Of a stretch of DNA of 62,019 bases, positions 55,271 to 62,019 are shown piece by piece (within the stretch, counting starts at the first letter, position 1; each line of letters starts with the position of its first letter). Below the pieces are notes generated by a model. It was not told the DNA's origin. It worked only from the letters and a program-made list of their open reading frames with translations, and ran no database searches. A program made the translations under genes and the position numbers. Source of the DNA: Rhodoferax sp. (GTDB lineage: Bacteria; Pseudomonadota; Gammaproteobacteria; Burkholderiales; Burkholderiaceae_C); NCBI GenBank assembly GCA_030682475.1, contig JAUXOA010000054.1, forward strand, positions 1-62,019, given 5' to 3'.

Positions 55271-57169
55271 TCAAGCCGCAGCCTTGAGTGCGGGCCTGTG
55301 CCCTTGCAGCAAGGCGTCAAAGCGACCACGGATCGAGGCCTCGATCCCGCCCGCATCCAGACCCTGCAGGGCCAGCAATTTGGCCGGGTCGCCATGCTCG
55401 ATGAATTCATCGCGTAACCCGAGTTGCAGCAGGGGCTTGACCACCCCCGCCGCGTGCAACACCTCAAGCACCGCGCTGCCAGCGCCGCCCATGATGGCGC
55501 CCTCTTCCAGGGTGACAAGACCCTCGTGCTCGGCCGCCACCTTGAGCAGCAGCTCACTGTCCAGCGGCTTGGCCCAGCGCATGTTGACCACCGTGGCGTT
55601 GAGCGACTCACCCGCTTGCAGGGCGGGGTACAGCAGGGTGCCAAAGACCAGTATGGCAATACCCTTGCCGGTGCGCCGCAGCTCGCCCTTGCCAAAGGGC
55701 AGCGCTTCCAGACCAGGCTGCACCGCCACGCCGACCCCGGCGCCGCGCGGGTAGCGCACGGCCACCGGATGATTCTGCGCAAAGGCTGTGGACAGCAACT
55801 GACGACATTCGTTCTCGTCCGCCGGGCAAGCGACGCTGATGTTGGGGATGCAGCGCAAATAGGGAATATCGTAGGCACCGGCATGGGTGGCGCCATCCGC
55901 GCCCACCAGCCCGGCCCGGTCCAGTGCAAACACCACCGGCAGGTTTTGAATGGCGACGTCGTGAATCAACTGGTCATAGGCGCGTTGCAAAAAGGTGGAG
56001 TAAATCGCCACCACCGGTTTCAGGCCCTCGCAGGCCAGCCCGGCGGCAAAGGTCACCGCGTGCTGCTCGGCAATGCCAACGTCGAAATAGCGCGCCGGGA
56101 AAAGTTTTTCAAACTCCACCATGCCGGAGCCCTCGCGCATCGCCGGTGTGATGCCCACCAGTCGCGGGTCATGCGCCGCCATGTCGCACAGCCACTGGCC
56201 AAACACCTGGGTGAAGGTCTGCTTGGGCGGCGTGCTGGGCTTTTGCAGGCCAATCATGGGGTCAAACTTGCCGGGGCCGTGGTAGGCCACCGGGTCGGCT
56301 TCGGCCAGTTTGTAGCCCTGCCCCTTTTTGGTGACCACGTGTAAAAACTGCGGCCCTTTGAGGTGCTTGATATTTTCCAGCGTCGGGATCAGCGACTCCA
56401 GATCATGCCCGTCGATCGGCCCGATGTAGTTGAAGCCAAACTTCTCGAACAAGGTGGCGGGCACCACCATGCCTTTGGCGTGTTCTTCAATCCGCTTGGC
56501 CAGCTCAAACAGCGGTGGCGCCACCTGGAGCACATGCTTGCCCACGTTCTTGGCGGCTGCATAGAACTGCCCGCTCATGAGCTGCGCCAGATAGCGGTTG
56601 ATCGCGCCCACCGGTGGGCTGATGCTCATGTCGTTGTCGTTCAGGATAACCAGCAAATTGCAGTCGGCCACACCCGCGTTGTTGAGCGCCTCGAAGGCCA
56701 TGCCTGCTGTCAGCGCGCCGTCGCCGATGATGGCAATAGCGCGCCGGTCTTCCCCCTTTATTTTGGCCGCCAGCGCCATGCCCAAAGCGGCGGAAATGGA
56801 GGTGCTGGAATGCGCCGTGCCAAAGGCATCGTGCTCGCTCTCGCTGCGCTGCGGAAAACCACTCAAACCCCCATGCTGGCGCAGCGAGGCCATGCGCTCG
56901 CGCCGCCCGGTCAGGATTTTGTGCGGGTAAGTCTGATGCCCCACATCCCACACCAGCCGGTCTTCGGGGGTGTTGAAGACATAGTGCAAGGCGACGGTGA
57001 GTTCCACCGTGCCCAGGTTGGAGCTCAGGTGCCCCCCGGTTTTCGAGACGCTGCTCAGCACATAAGCGCGCAGTTCGGCGGCCAGCACGTCCAACTGCGC
57101 GCGCGGCAACCGCCGCAGCTCGGCGGGGTCATTGATGGTTTGCAGCAGCGGGTACAACTTGTTCGACAT
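55271..57169 (-). CDS. dxs: 1-deoxy-D-xylulose-5-phosphate synthase
   Basis: A 632-residue DXS, first enzyme of the MEP isoprenoid pathway, thiamine-dependent. Motifs: [34 protein letters not shown] with [14 protein letters not shown] (TPP binding), [19 protein letters not shown] and YPRGAGVG. It is complete, and lies in the conserved xseB-ispA-dxs group on one strand. Confidence 0.97.
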   Translation of the reverse strand: MSNKLYPLLQTINDPAELRRLPRAQLDVLAAELRAYVLSSVSKTGGHLSSNLGTVELTVALHYVFNTPEDRLVWDVGHQTYPHKILTGRRERMASLRQHGGLSGFPQRSESEHDAFGTAHSSTSISAALGMALAAKIKGEDRRAIAIIGDGALTAGMAFEALNNAGVADCNLLVILNDNDMSISPPVGAINRYLAQLMSGQFYAAAKNVGKHVLQVAPPLFELAKRIEEHAKGMVVPATLFEKFGFNYIGPIDGHDLESLIPTLENIKHLKGPQFLHVVTKKGQGYKLAEADPVAYHGPGKFDPMIGLQKPSTPPKQTFTQVFGQWLCDMAAHDPRLVGITPAMREGSGMVEFEKLFPARYFDVGIAEQHAVTFAAGLACEGLKPVVAIYSTFLQRAYDQLIHDVAIQNLPVVFALDRAGLVGADGATHAGAYDIPYLRCIPNISVACPADENECRQLLSTAFAQNHPVAVRYPRGAGVGVAVQPGLEALPFGKGELRRTGKGIAILVFGTLLYPALQAGESLNATVVNMRWAKPLDSELLLKVAAEHEGLVTLEEGAIMGGAGSAVLEVLHAAGVVKPLLQLGLRDEFIEHGDPAKLLALQGLDAGGIEASIRGRFDALLQGHRPALKAAA

Positions 57170-57259
57170 AGGTTATGTTTTTTACAGCCATCAGCGCTTG
57201 TTTCAAGCGGGCTGAAGGCCTTTTTTCCTTGGGTTTTTGTTTACCTGCAGAATTCGGTT

Positions 57260-58294
57260 TCAGTTGGAACGGTTCACCATCATGTCGGCCAAGCCCTGCA
57301 GCGCACGGGTATTGCGCAAACCACTCTGCGCCAGCGCTGCCAGCGCCTGCCCCAGCAACTCCTGGGCCTGCGCGGCAGAGCGCTCCAGCCCCAGCACTGA
57401 CACATAGGTGGGCTTGTCCTGGTTGGCGTCCTTGCCCGCGGTCTTGCCCAGCATGGCCGAGTCTGCGGTCACGTCGAGCATATCGTCCACCACCTGAAAC
57501 GCCAGGCCGATGGCGGCACCATACCGATGCAGCGCAGCCTGAGCCACGGCTGATGCATTGCCGCAGGCCACCCCCATCATCACGCTGGCCTGCAACAGGG
57601 CACCGGTCTTGAGGCGGTGCATGTCACGCAACTGGCTCTCAGTCAGGGCCCCCCCGACACTGGCCAGGTCAATCGCCTGGCCGCCTGCCATGCCGGCGCT
57701 GCCGGCAGCCCGGGCCAGCAGGCGACAAAGACTGGCCTGTCGCTCGGCCGACATCCCATCGTCCTCAGGCGTCAACAACTCAAAAGCCAGTGCCTGCAAG
57801 GCGTCGCCCGCCAGCAGGGCACTGGCTTCGCCAAATTTCACATGCACGGTTGGCTTGCCCCGGCGCAGCACGTCGTTGTCCATGCAAGGCATGTCGTCAT
57901 GCACCAGCGAATAGGCGTGAATCAGTTCGACGGCGCACGCGGCGCGCAGCGCCGCTTCATTCAAGTGACGCTCATGATCGGATTCGTTTACTCCCTCGCC
58001 CTCTGGGAGAGGGTTGGGGTGAGGGGAAAGGACATGGCGAGCTCGATCACCAGCAGGCAACTCACTGCTCACCGCCTCCCAGGCCGCCAGCACCAGCAGC
58101 GGGCGCAGCCGCTTGCCGCCGTCCAGCACGGCATAACGCATGGCTTCGACCAGCTCGGCGGGCGCGCCATGATCGACACCGGCGGGCGCATCTGCGCTCA
58201 CCCAGCGCTCGAGTGCACGCTCGACGCCGTCAAGATGCTCGGCGCTCCAGGCGCCCAAGTCAAACGCAGGGACGGCTTTCACTCGGGCGTCCAC
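57260..58294 (-). CDS. ispA: Farnesyl diphosphate synthase
   Basis: A 344-residue IspA making farnesyl-PP from DMAPP and IPP. Motifs: [16 protein letters not shown], the first Asp-rich motif [30 protein letters not shown] and the second Asp-rich motif [16 protein letters not shown]. It is about 45 residues longer than usual: residues about 88-107 ([12 protein letters not shown] region) are encoded by a repeat (57991-58026). The insert falls in the loop before [12 protein letters not shown], away from the active site. Its start overlaps xseB by 16 bases. Confidence 0.94.
   Translation of the reverse strand: MDARVKAVPAFDLGAWSAEHLDGVERALERWVSADAPAGVDHGAPAELVEAMRYAVLDGGKRLRPLLVLAAWEAVSSELPAGDRARHVLSPHPNPLPEGEGVNESDHERHLNEAALRAACAVELIHAYSLVHDDMPCMDNDVLRRGKPTVHVKFGEASALLAGDALQALAFELLTPEDDGMSAERQASLCRLLARAAGSAGMAGGQAIDLASVGGALTESQLRDMHRLKTGALLQASVMMGVACGNASAVAQAALHRYGAAIGLAFQVVDDMLDVTADSAMLGKTAGKDANQDKPTYVSVLGLERSAAQAQELLGQALAALAQSGLRNTRALQGLADMMVNRSN
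57991..58026. repeat. CCTCACCC-AACCCTCTCCC repeat, copy 2 (inside ispA)
   Basis: CTCCCTCGCCCTCTGGGAGA followed by GGGTTGGGGTGAGGGG, with the hairpin CTCT/GGGAGAGGG. It is read in frame through ispA. It matches the element at the darP 3' end on the opposite strand. Confidence 0.85.
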
Positions 58295-58515
58295 GTTTTA
58301 AGCTCCCCCTGATCCAGCACCTTGATCTGCGCTTCAATGGCTTCCAGCCGGGCACGGCAAAATTTGAGCAATTCGGCCCCGCGCTGGTAACCGTTAAGCA
58401 GTTGCTCCAGCGGCATATCGCCCGCCTCCAGCCGGGCAAGCAGTTGCTCAAGCTCTTCCTGAGCAGACTCAAAACTGGCCGGGGCAATTGAAACAGGGCG
58501 GGGAGCAGAGGCCAT
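58279..58515 (-). CDS. xseB: Exodeoxyribonuclease VII small subunit
   Basis: A 78-residue Xse[21 protein letters not shown] followed by [20 protein letters not shown] and [18 protein letters not shown], a helical coiled-coil. It joins XseA to degrade single-stranded DNA. First gene of the xseB-ispA-dxs run; the 16-base overlap with ispA suggests coupled translation. Confidence 0.93.
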   Translation of the reverse strand: MASAPRPVSIAPASFESAQEELEQLLARLEAGDMPLEQLLNGYQRGAELLKFCRARLEAIEAQIKVLDQGELKTWTPE

Positions 58516-58553
58516 AGGGCTGGAAATTGTTGAAGTCGAAAAGCCTGATTCTA

Positions 58554-58713
58554 GTGTAGTGTTGCACTCTATCTGACACTTAAAACCGTGTCTTTTCGCC
58601 CAGGGCGTTGTTGCAAATCCGCGCGATACCTACGGGTATCGCTGTGGTTTTCGCCTAGCCCTGAGCAAAAATCCATCAGTTTTAAATGTGCCATCAAGAA
58701 TGCAACACTACAC
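58554..58713. repeat. 160-base MITE-like element with 13-base inverted ends
   Basis: GTGTAGTGTTGCA (58554-58566) and its exact complement TGCAACACTACAC (58701-58713). Inside, TGACACTTAAAAC and GTTTTAAATGTGCCA are further imperfect inverted pieces, and GATACC/GGTATC forms a small central hairpin. No gene. It separates xseB from the divergent kinase gene and looks like a non-autonomous mobile element. Confidence 0.65.
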
Positions 58714-58772
58714 AAGGCGCTGGACTGCACCGTGTGCCAAGGGTCGCGCAATGACCTGTTCGCTAGTGCAAA

Positions 58773-59630
58773 ATGGCGCCTATGAAACCACCCCAAAGAC
58801 TGCAATCGTTGATCGAAGAAGGCCTGATCGACACCGTCGTGCGCCAGTTGATGAGCGGCAAGGAGGCGATGGTCTATGTGGTGCGCTGCGGCATCGATAC
58901 CCGCTGCGCCAAGGTCTACAAAGAGGTGACCCAGCGCAGCTTCCGCCAGGCAGTGGACTACACCGAGAACCGCAAGGTCAAGAACACGCGCCAGGCCCGC
59001 GCCATGGCCAAGGGCACCCGCTTCGGCCGGCAGGCACAGGAGGCGGCCTGGCAGAGCGCCGAGGTCGATGCGCTCTACCGCCTGGCCGCCGCCGGCGTGC
59101 GCGTGCCCAAACCCCACAATTTCTTTGAGGGCGTGCTGCTGATGGAGCTGGTGACCGACGAGCACGGCGCTGCCGCCCCGCGGCTGAACGATGTGGCGTT
59201 CACGCCCGGGCAGGCGCGCGCCCACCACGCGACACTGATGACCGAGGTGGTGCGCATGCTGTGCGCTGGCGTCGTGCACGGCGACCTGTCGGAGTTCAAC
59301 ATCCTGCTGGCGGCGGACGGCCCGGTAATCATTGACCTGCCCCAGGCGGTGGATGCAGCCGGCAACAACCACGCCCAGCGCATGCTGCTGCGCGATGTGG
59401 ACAACCTGCGCGGCTTCTTCGGCCGCTTCGCGCCAGAGCTGCTGCACACCCACTTTGGCCCCGAAATCTGGGACCTGTATCAGCGCGGCGTGCTGCACCC
59501 CGAGGGGGTGCTCACCGGCCGCTTCGAACGCAAGAGCGGGGCGGTGGATGTGGGCGGCGTGCTGCGCGAGATCGACGACGCACGCGCCGATGAAGCGGCG
59601 CGCCGCCTGCGCCTGCAGCCTGCCGGGTGA
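58773..59630 (+). CDS. RIO-type serine/threonine kinase
   Basis: A 285-residue RIO1-like kinase. Motifs: the nucleotide region MSGKEAMVYVVRCG, Lys in CAKVYKEV, MELVTDEHG hinge, catalytic loop VVHGDLSEFNILLA and metal-binding VIIDLPQAVD. All catalytic residues are present. Bacterial RIO kinases are uncommon and their substrates mostly unknown; in archaea and eukaryotes the family acts in ribosome assembly. ATG 58773 is the longest plausible start; ATG 58782 is an alternative. Confidence 0.88.
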   Translation: MAPMKPPQRLQSLIEEGLIDTVVRQLMSGKEAMVYVVRCGIDTRCAKVYKEVTQRSFRQAVDYTENRKVKNTRQARAMAKGTRFGRQAQEAAWQSAEVDALYRLAAAGVRVPKPHNFFEGVLLMELVTDEHGAAAPRLNDVAFTPGQARAHHATLMTEVVRMLCAGVVHGDLSEFNILLAADGPVIIDLPQAVDAAGNNHAQRMLLRDVDNLRGFFGRFAPELLHTHFGPEIWDLYQRGVLHPEGVLTGRFERKSGAVDVGGVLREIDDARADEAARRLRLQPAG

Positions 59631-59796
59631 TGGGCCGGGCCAGGTGGCTGGGCTCCGCTCATTTGATCCGGCTCTCTATAACGAATGAGACCCCGGCAGG
59701 TACAATCCATTCTCTTTGCACCGGCCACGGCCGGCTCCTTTTTTGTACCGCGCATTAGCGCATCTCCCTGTGGGGAGTCTTTAGGTCAGGTCACCG

Positions 59797-60945
59797 ATGT
59801 CTGATTTAAGTCTTCAACTGCAGCAGGCCAGCGGCCAACTACCAGTTTCAAGCTATTTTGACGAAGCGCTTTACCGGCGCGAACTAGAGCGAATTTTCCA
59901 GCGCGGGCCGCGCTATGTAGGACACGCCTTGAGCGTTCCCAACGTAGGCGACTATGCCACCCTGGCGCAAGAGGCCCAGGGGCGGGCTCTGGTACGCACG
60001 CCCAGTGGCATCGAGCTCATTTCCAACGTCTGCCGCCACCGCCAGGCGCTGATGCTGCAGGGACGCGGCTCGGTCAACACCGCCTCGCCCGGCACGGCGG
60101 CGGGCAACATCGTGTGCCCGCTGCACCGCTGGACTTACAGCGGCAGCGGGCCACAGCCTGCGGGCACGCTGCTGGGCGCGCCCCATTTTGCGCACGATCC
60201 CTGCCTGAACCTGAACAATTACCAGTTGCGTGAGTGGAACGGACTGCTGTTTGAGGACAATGGCCGCGATATCGACACCGATCTGGCGGGCATGGGCCCG
60301 CGGGCCGATCTGGATTTCACCGGTTTTGTACTCGACAAGGTGGAAATGCACGAGTGCCAGTACAACTGGAAAACCTTCATCGAGGTTTATCTGGAGGACT
60401 ACCACGTCGGCCCGTTCCATCCGGGTCTGGGCGGGTTTGTGACCTGCAACGATCTGCGTTGGGAATTCAAGGAACACTACTCGGTCCAAACCGTCGGCGT
60501 GGCCCCACAGACCGGCCCAGCCGGCACCCCGGTTTACCAGCGCTGGCAAGATGCGCTGCGCGCCTACCGCCAGGGTGAGTTGCCCAAGCAGGGCGCAATC
60601 TGGCTCACCTACTACCCGCACATCATGGTGGAGTGGTATCCGCATGTGCTGACCGTCTCCACCCTGCACCCGATGGGCGTGGACAAGACCATGAACATGG
60701 TCGAGTTCTATTACCCGGAAGAAATCCAGGCGTTCGAGCGTGAATTTGTCGAAGCCCAGCAAGCTGCCTACATGGAAACCTGTCTCGAAGACGACGAGAT
60801 CGGCGAACGCATGGACGCTGGCCGGCGCGCCCTCTTGCTGCGCGGTGACAACGAAGTTGGGCCCTACCAAAGCCCGATGGAAGATGGCATGCAGCACTTT
60901 CACGACTGGTATCGCCGCCAGATCACAGGAAGGAAACCCGTCTGA
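59797..60945 (+). CDS. Rieske-type aromatic oxygenase alpha subunit
   Basis: A 382-residue ring-hydroxylating-oxygenase-like protein. Rieske site: SNVCRHRQALMLQG and IVCPLHRWTYSGSG (CXH-X~30-CXXH). Mononuclear iron motif: LEDYHVGPFHPGL (DXXHX4H type). No reductase or beta subunit lies nearby, so the electron donor is encoded elsewhere. The substrate is unknown. Its TGA overlaps the ATG of the sulfurtransferase (TGATG), which couples the two genes. Confidence 0.88.
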   Translation: MSDLSLQLQQASGQLPVSSYFDEALYRRELERIFQRGPRYVGHALSVPNVGDYATLAQEAQGRALVRTPSGIELISNVCRHRQALMLQGRGSVNTASPGTAAGNIVCPLHRWTYSGSGPQPAGTLLGAPHFAHDPCLNLNNYQLREWNGLLFEDNGRDIDTDLAGMGPRADLDFTGFVLDKVEMHECQYNWKTFIEVYLEDYHVGPFHPGLGGFVTCNDLRWEFKEHYSVQTVGVAPQTGPAGTPVYQRWQDALRAYRQGELPKQGAIWLTYYPHIMVEWYPHVLTVSTLHPMGVDKTMNMVEFYYPEEIQAFEREFVEAQQAAYMETCLEDDEIGERMDAGRRALLLRGDNEVGPYQSPMEDGMQHFHDWYRRQITGRKPV

Positions 60946-61961
60946 TGTACAGCACCCTGATTTCCGCGCAGCAACTCCAGGCCCTGCACAAGAGCGGCCA
61001 GCCCTGCATGATTTTTGACTGTAGTTTTGAGCTGATGCAGCCCGCTGCCGGCGCGCAGCAATACCGGCAGGCGCACATCCCCGGTGCGCTGCGTGCTGAC
61101 CTGGAGCAGCACCTGAGCGCCAGGAAAACCGTTCGCCCTGAGCTGGTCGAAGGGCTTACAGAGGCTTCGACCCGCTCAGATCGAACGGACGCTGCCTCGG
61201 GCGGACGCCACCCCCTGCCCTCGCGCGAGACCTTTTCCGCCTGGCTCAGCAGCGTCGGCTTTGCCAACACCATGCAGGCCGTGGTGTACGACCGCCAGGG
61301 CGCCAACTACTGCGGCCGTCTGTGGTGGATGCTGAAATGGGCCGGCCACGAGGCGGTGGCGGTACTGGATGGCGGTTTGCAGGCGTGGCAAGCCAACGGT
61401 GGTGAAACGCACAGCGGCACCGGCAACACGTCGAATGAAATCACTGGTGCGCCCGCTTCAACATCAAACTATGCGCTAACTCCTGCCAAGACCGCACTGA
61501 TAGCGACTGAAACCATCACCAAACAGTTGGGCCGACCGACGCAGACCCTGATCGACGCCCGTGGCACGCCACGCTTCAAGGGCGAAGTGGAGCCGCTGGA
61601 CCCGGTGGCCGGTCATATCCCCGGCGCGCTAAACCGTCCGTCCAACCTGAACCTGGACTCTGAGGGCAAGTTCAAACCGGCCGCTACGCTCAGGGCCGAG
61701 TTCGAAGCCCTGCTGGCCGGGCGCGACCCCGCCAGCGTGGTGCACCACTGCGGCAGCGGTGTCAGCGCCGTGCCCAACCTCATCGCCATGGAAGTCGCTG
61801 GCCTGGGACGCACCGGGTTCTATGCCGGAAGCTGGAGCGAGTGGTGCAGCGACCCAGCGCGTCCGGCGGCGCAGGGCTACTCAAGTTCAACACTTCCGGC
61901 ACGCAAGTGGTTGATTTCATTGGAAACGGGGTCCAAAGCGCAGACTACAAAACAGGTTTGA
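60945..61961 (+). CDS. Two-domain sulfurtransferase (3-mercaptopyruvate type)
   Basis: A 338-residue tandem rhodanese. The second domain carries the active loop VVHHCGSGVSAVPNLIAM, whose Cys and CGSGVSA sequence fit mercaptopyruvate sulfurtransferases better than thiosulfate rhodaneses; DARGTPRFKGEVEP and HIPGALNRP precede it. The first domain is catalytically inactive, as usual. Residues about 62-81 (VRPELVEGLTEASTRS) are encoded by a palindromic repeat (61129-61188) in a loop of the first domain. It overlaps the Rieske oxygenase gene by one base. Confidence 0.9.
   Translation: MYSTLISAQQLQALHKSGQPCMIFDCSFELMQPAAGAQQYRQAHIPGALRADLEQHLSARKTVRPELVEGLTEASTRSDRTDAASGGRHPLPSRETFSAWLSSVGFANTMQAVVYDRQGANYCGRLWWMLKWAGHEAVAVLDGGLQAWQANGGETHSGTGNTSNEITGAPASTSNYALTPAKTALIATETITKQLGRPTQTLIDARGTPRFKGEVEPLDPVAGHIPGALNRPSNLNLDSEGKFKPAATLRAEFEALLAGRDPASVVHHCGSGVSAVPNLIAMEVAGLGRTGFYAGSWSEWCSDPARPAAQGYSSSTLPARKWLISLETGSKAQTTKQV
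61129..61188. repeat. GTTCGCCCTGAGC-family palindromic repeat, copy D (inside sulfurtransferase)
   Basis: CCGTTCGCCCTGAGCTGGTC with GAAGGG, and the opposite arm GCTTCGACCCGCTCAGATCG with AACGG. It is more diverged than copy C, consistent with an older insertion. The frame stays open. Confidence 0.88.
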
Positions 61962-62019
61962 CCAGGTCTGCGGGTGTTGGCAGTGCCAACTCCAGGGCGG
62001 CAAACAGCGACTTCTGAGC
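61962..62019. other. Window end, no gene seen
   Basis: The last 58 bases hold no recognisable gene start or end. A neighbour may begin outside the window. Confidence 0.3.

Overview
The window looks like chromosomal DNA of a GC-rich betaproteobacterium of the family Comamonadaceae, probably close to Rhodoferax. I base this on the gene orders mltG-tmk-holB-tatD and nrtABC/nirBD/nasA, on protein sequences that read like that family, and on the family's typical small palindromic repeats. No rRNA, tRNA, CRISPR array or complete insertion sequence was seen.

Layout. 1-545: gene-free, with tandem repeats resembling an insertion-sequence end. 0.5-5.7 kb: housekeeping run ankyrin / tatD / holB / tmk / mltG (minus strand), with divergent ygfZ. 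5.7-8.7 kb: a thioesterase-acetyltransferase fusion, an iron alcohol dehydrogenase, a small secreted Cys-rich protein, and a broken copy of the dehydrogenase 3' end. 8.8-24.4 kb: nitrate assimilation (nrtABC, nirBD, nasA) with an NtrC-type site, a sigma-54 promoter and a two-hairpin attenuator. This locus is interrupted by a five-gene minus-strand cluster (type III polyketide synthase, methyltransferase, FAD oxidoreductase, acyl carrier protein, ketoacyl synthase). Remnants at both edges suggest the cluster replaced native genes. 24.4-28.6 kb: rpsU, yqeY, pmbA, darP, mog, with a ~550-base palindromic spacer. 28.6-32.3 kb: a small accessory islet with VapBC, a chimeric ATPase that lacks a Walker A motif, a DUF3800 protein and a truncated BRO-type protein. 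32.3-35.8 kb: cysE, trmJ, suhB, slmA. 35.9-48.7 kb: an oxyanion-metal region with a tungsten aldehyde oxidoreductase operon (ferredoxin, AOR, FAD subunit, MoaD-like carrier, unknown small protein), divergent modABC, terC, a GGDEF-EAL protein, tupBCA and a divergent ModE/LysR-like regulator. 49.9-62 kb: a SenA/EgtB-like enzyme, a TRAP transporter, dxs-ispA-xseB, a RIO-type kinase, and a Rieske oxygenase overlapping a sulfurtransferase.

How the genes work together. NrtABC imports nitrate, NasA reduces it to nitrite, and NirBD reduces that to ammonium. The control signals read from the sequence fit nitrogen limitation plus nitrate sensing. ModABC and TupABC would supply molybdate (for NasA) and tungstate (for the aldehyde oxidoreductase), Mog handles the pterin cofactor, and the MoaD-like protein may be dedicated to the aldehyde oxidoreductase.

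The most unusual theme is the density of short repeats, several of them inside reading frames. One palindromic family occurs four times: in frame within nrtB, trmJ and a sulfurtransferase, and between the apparent original start codon of nasA and the rest of that gene, where it brings an in-frame stop. A second family lengthens DarP and lies inside IspA. A 54-56-base element forms the 3' end of both holB and trmJ. The main candidates for something undescribed are the polyketide cluster and the ATPase/DUF3800 islet.
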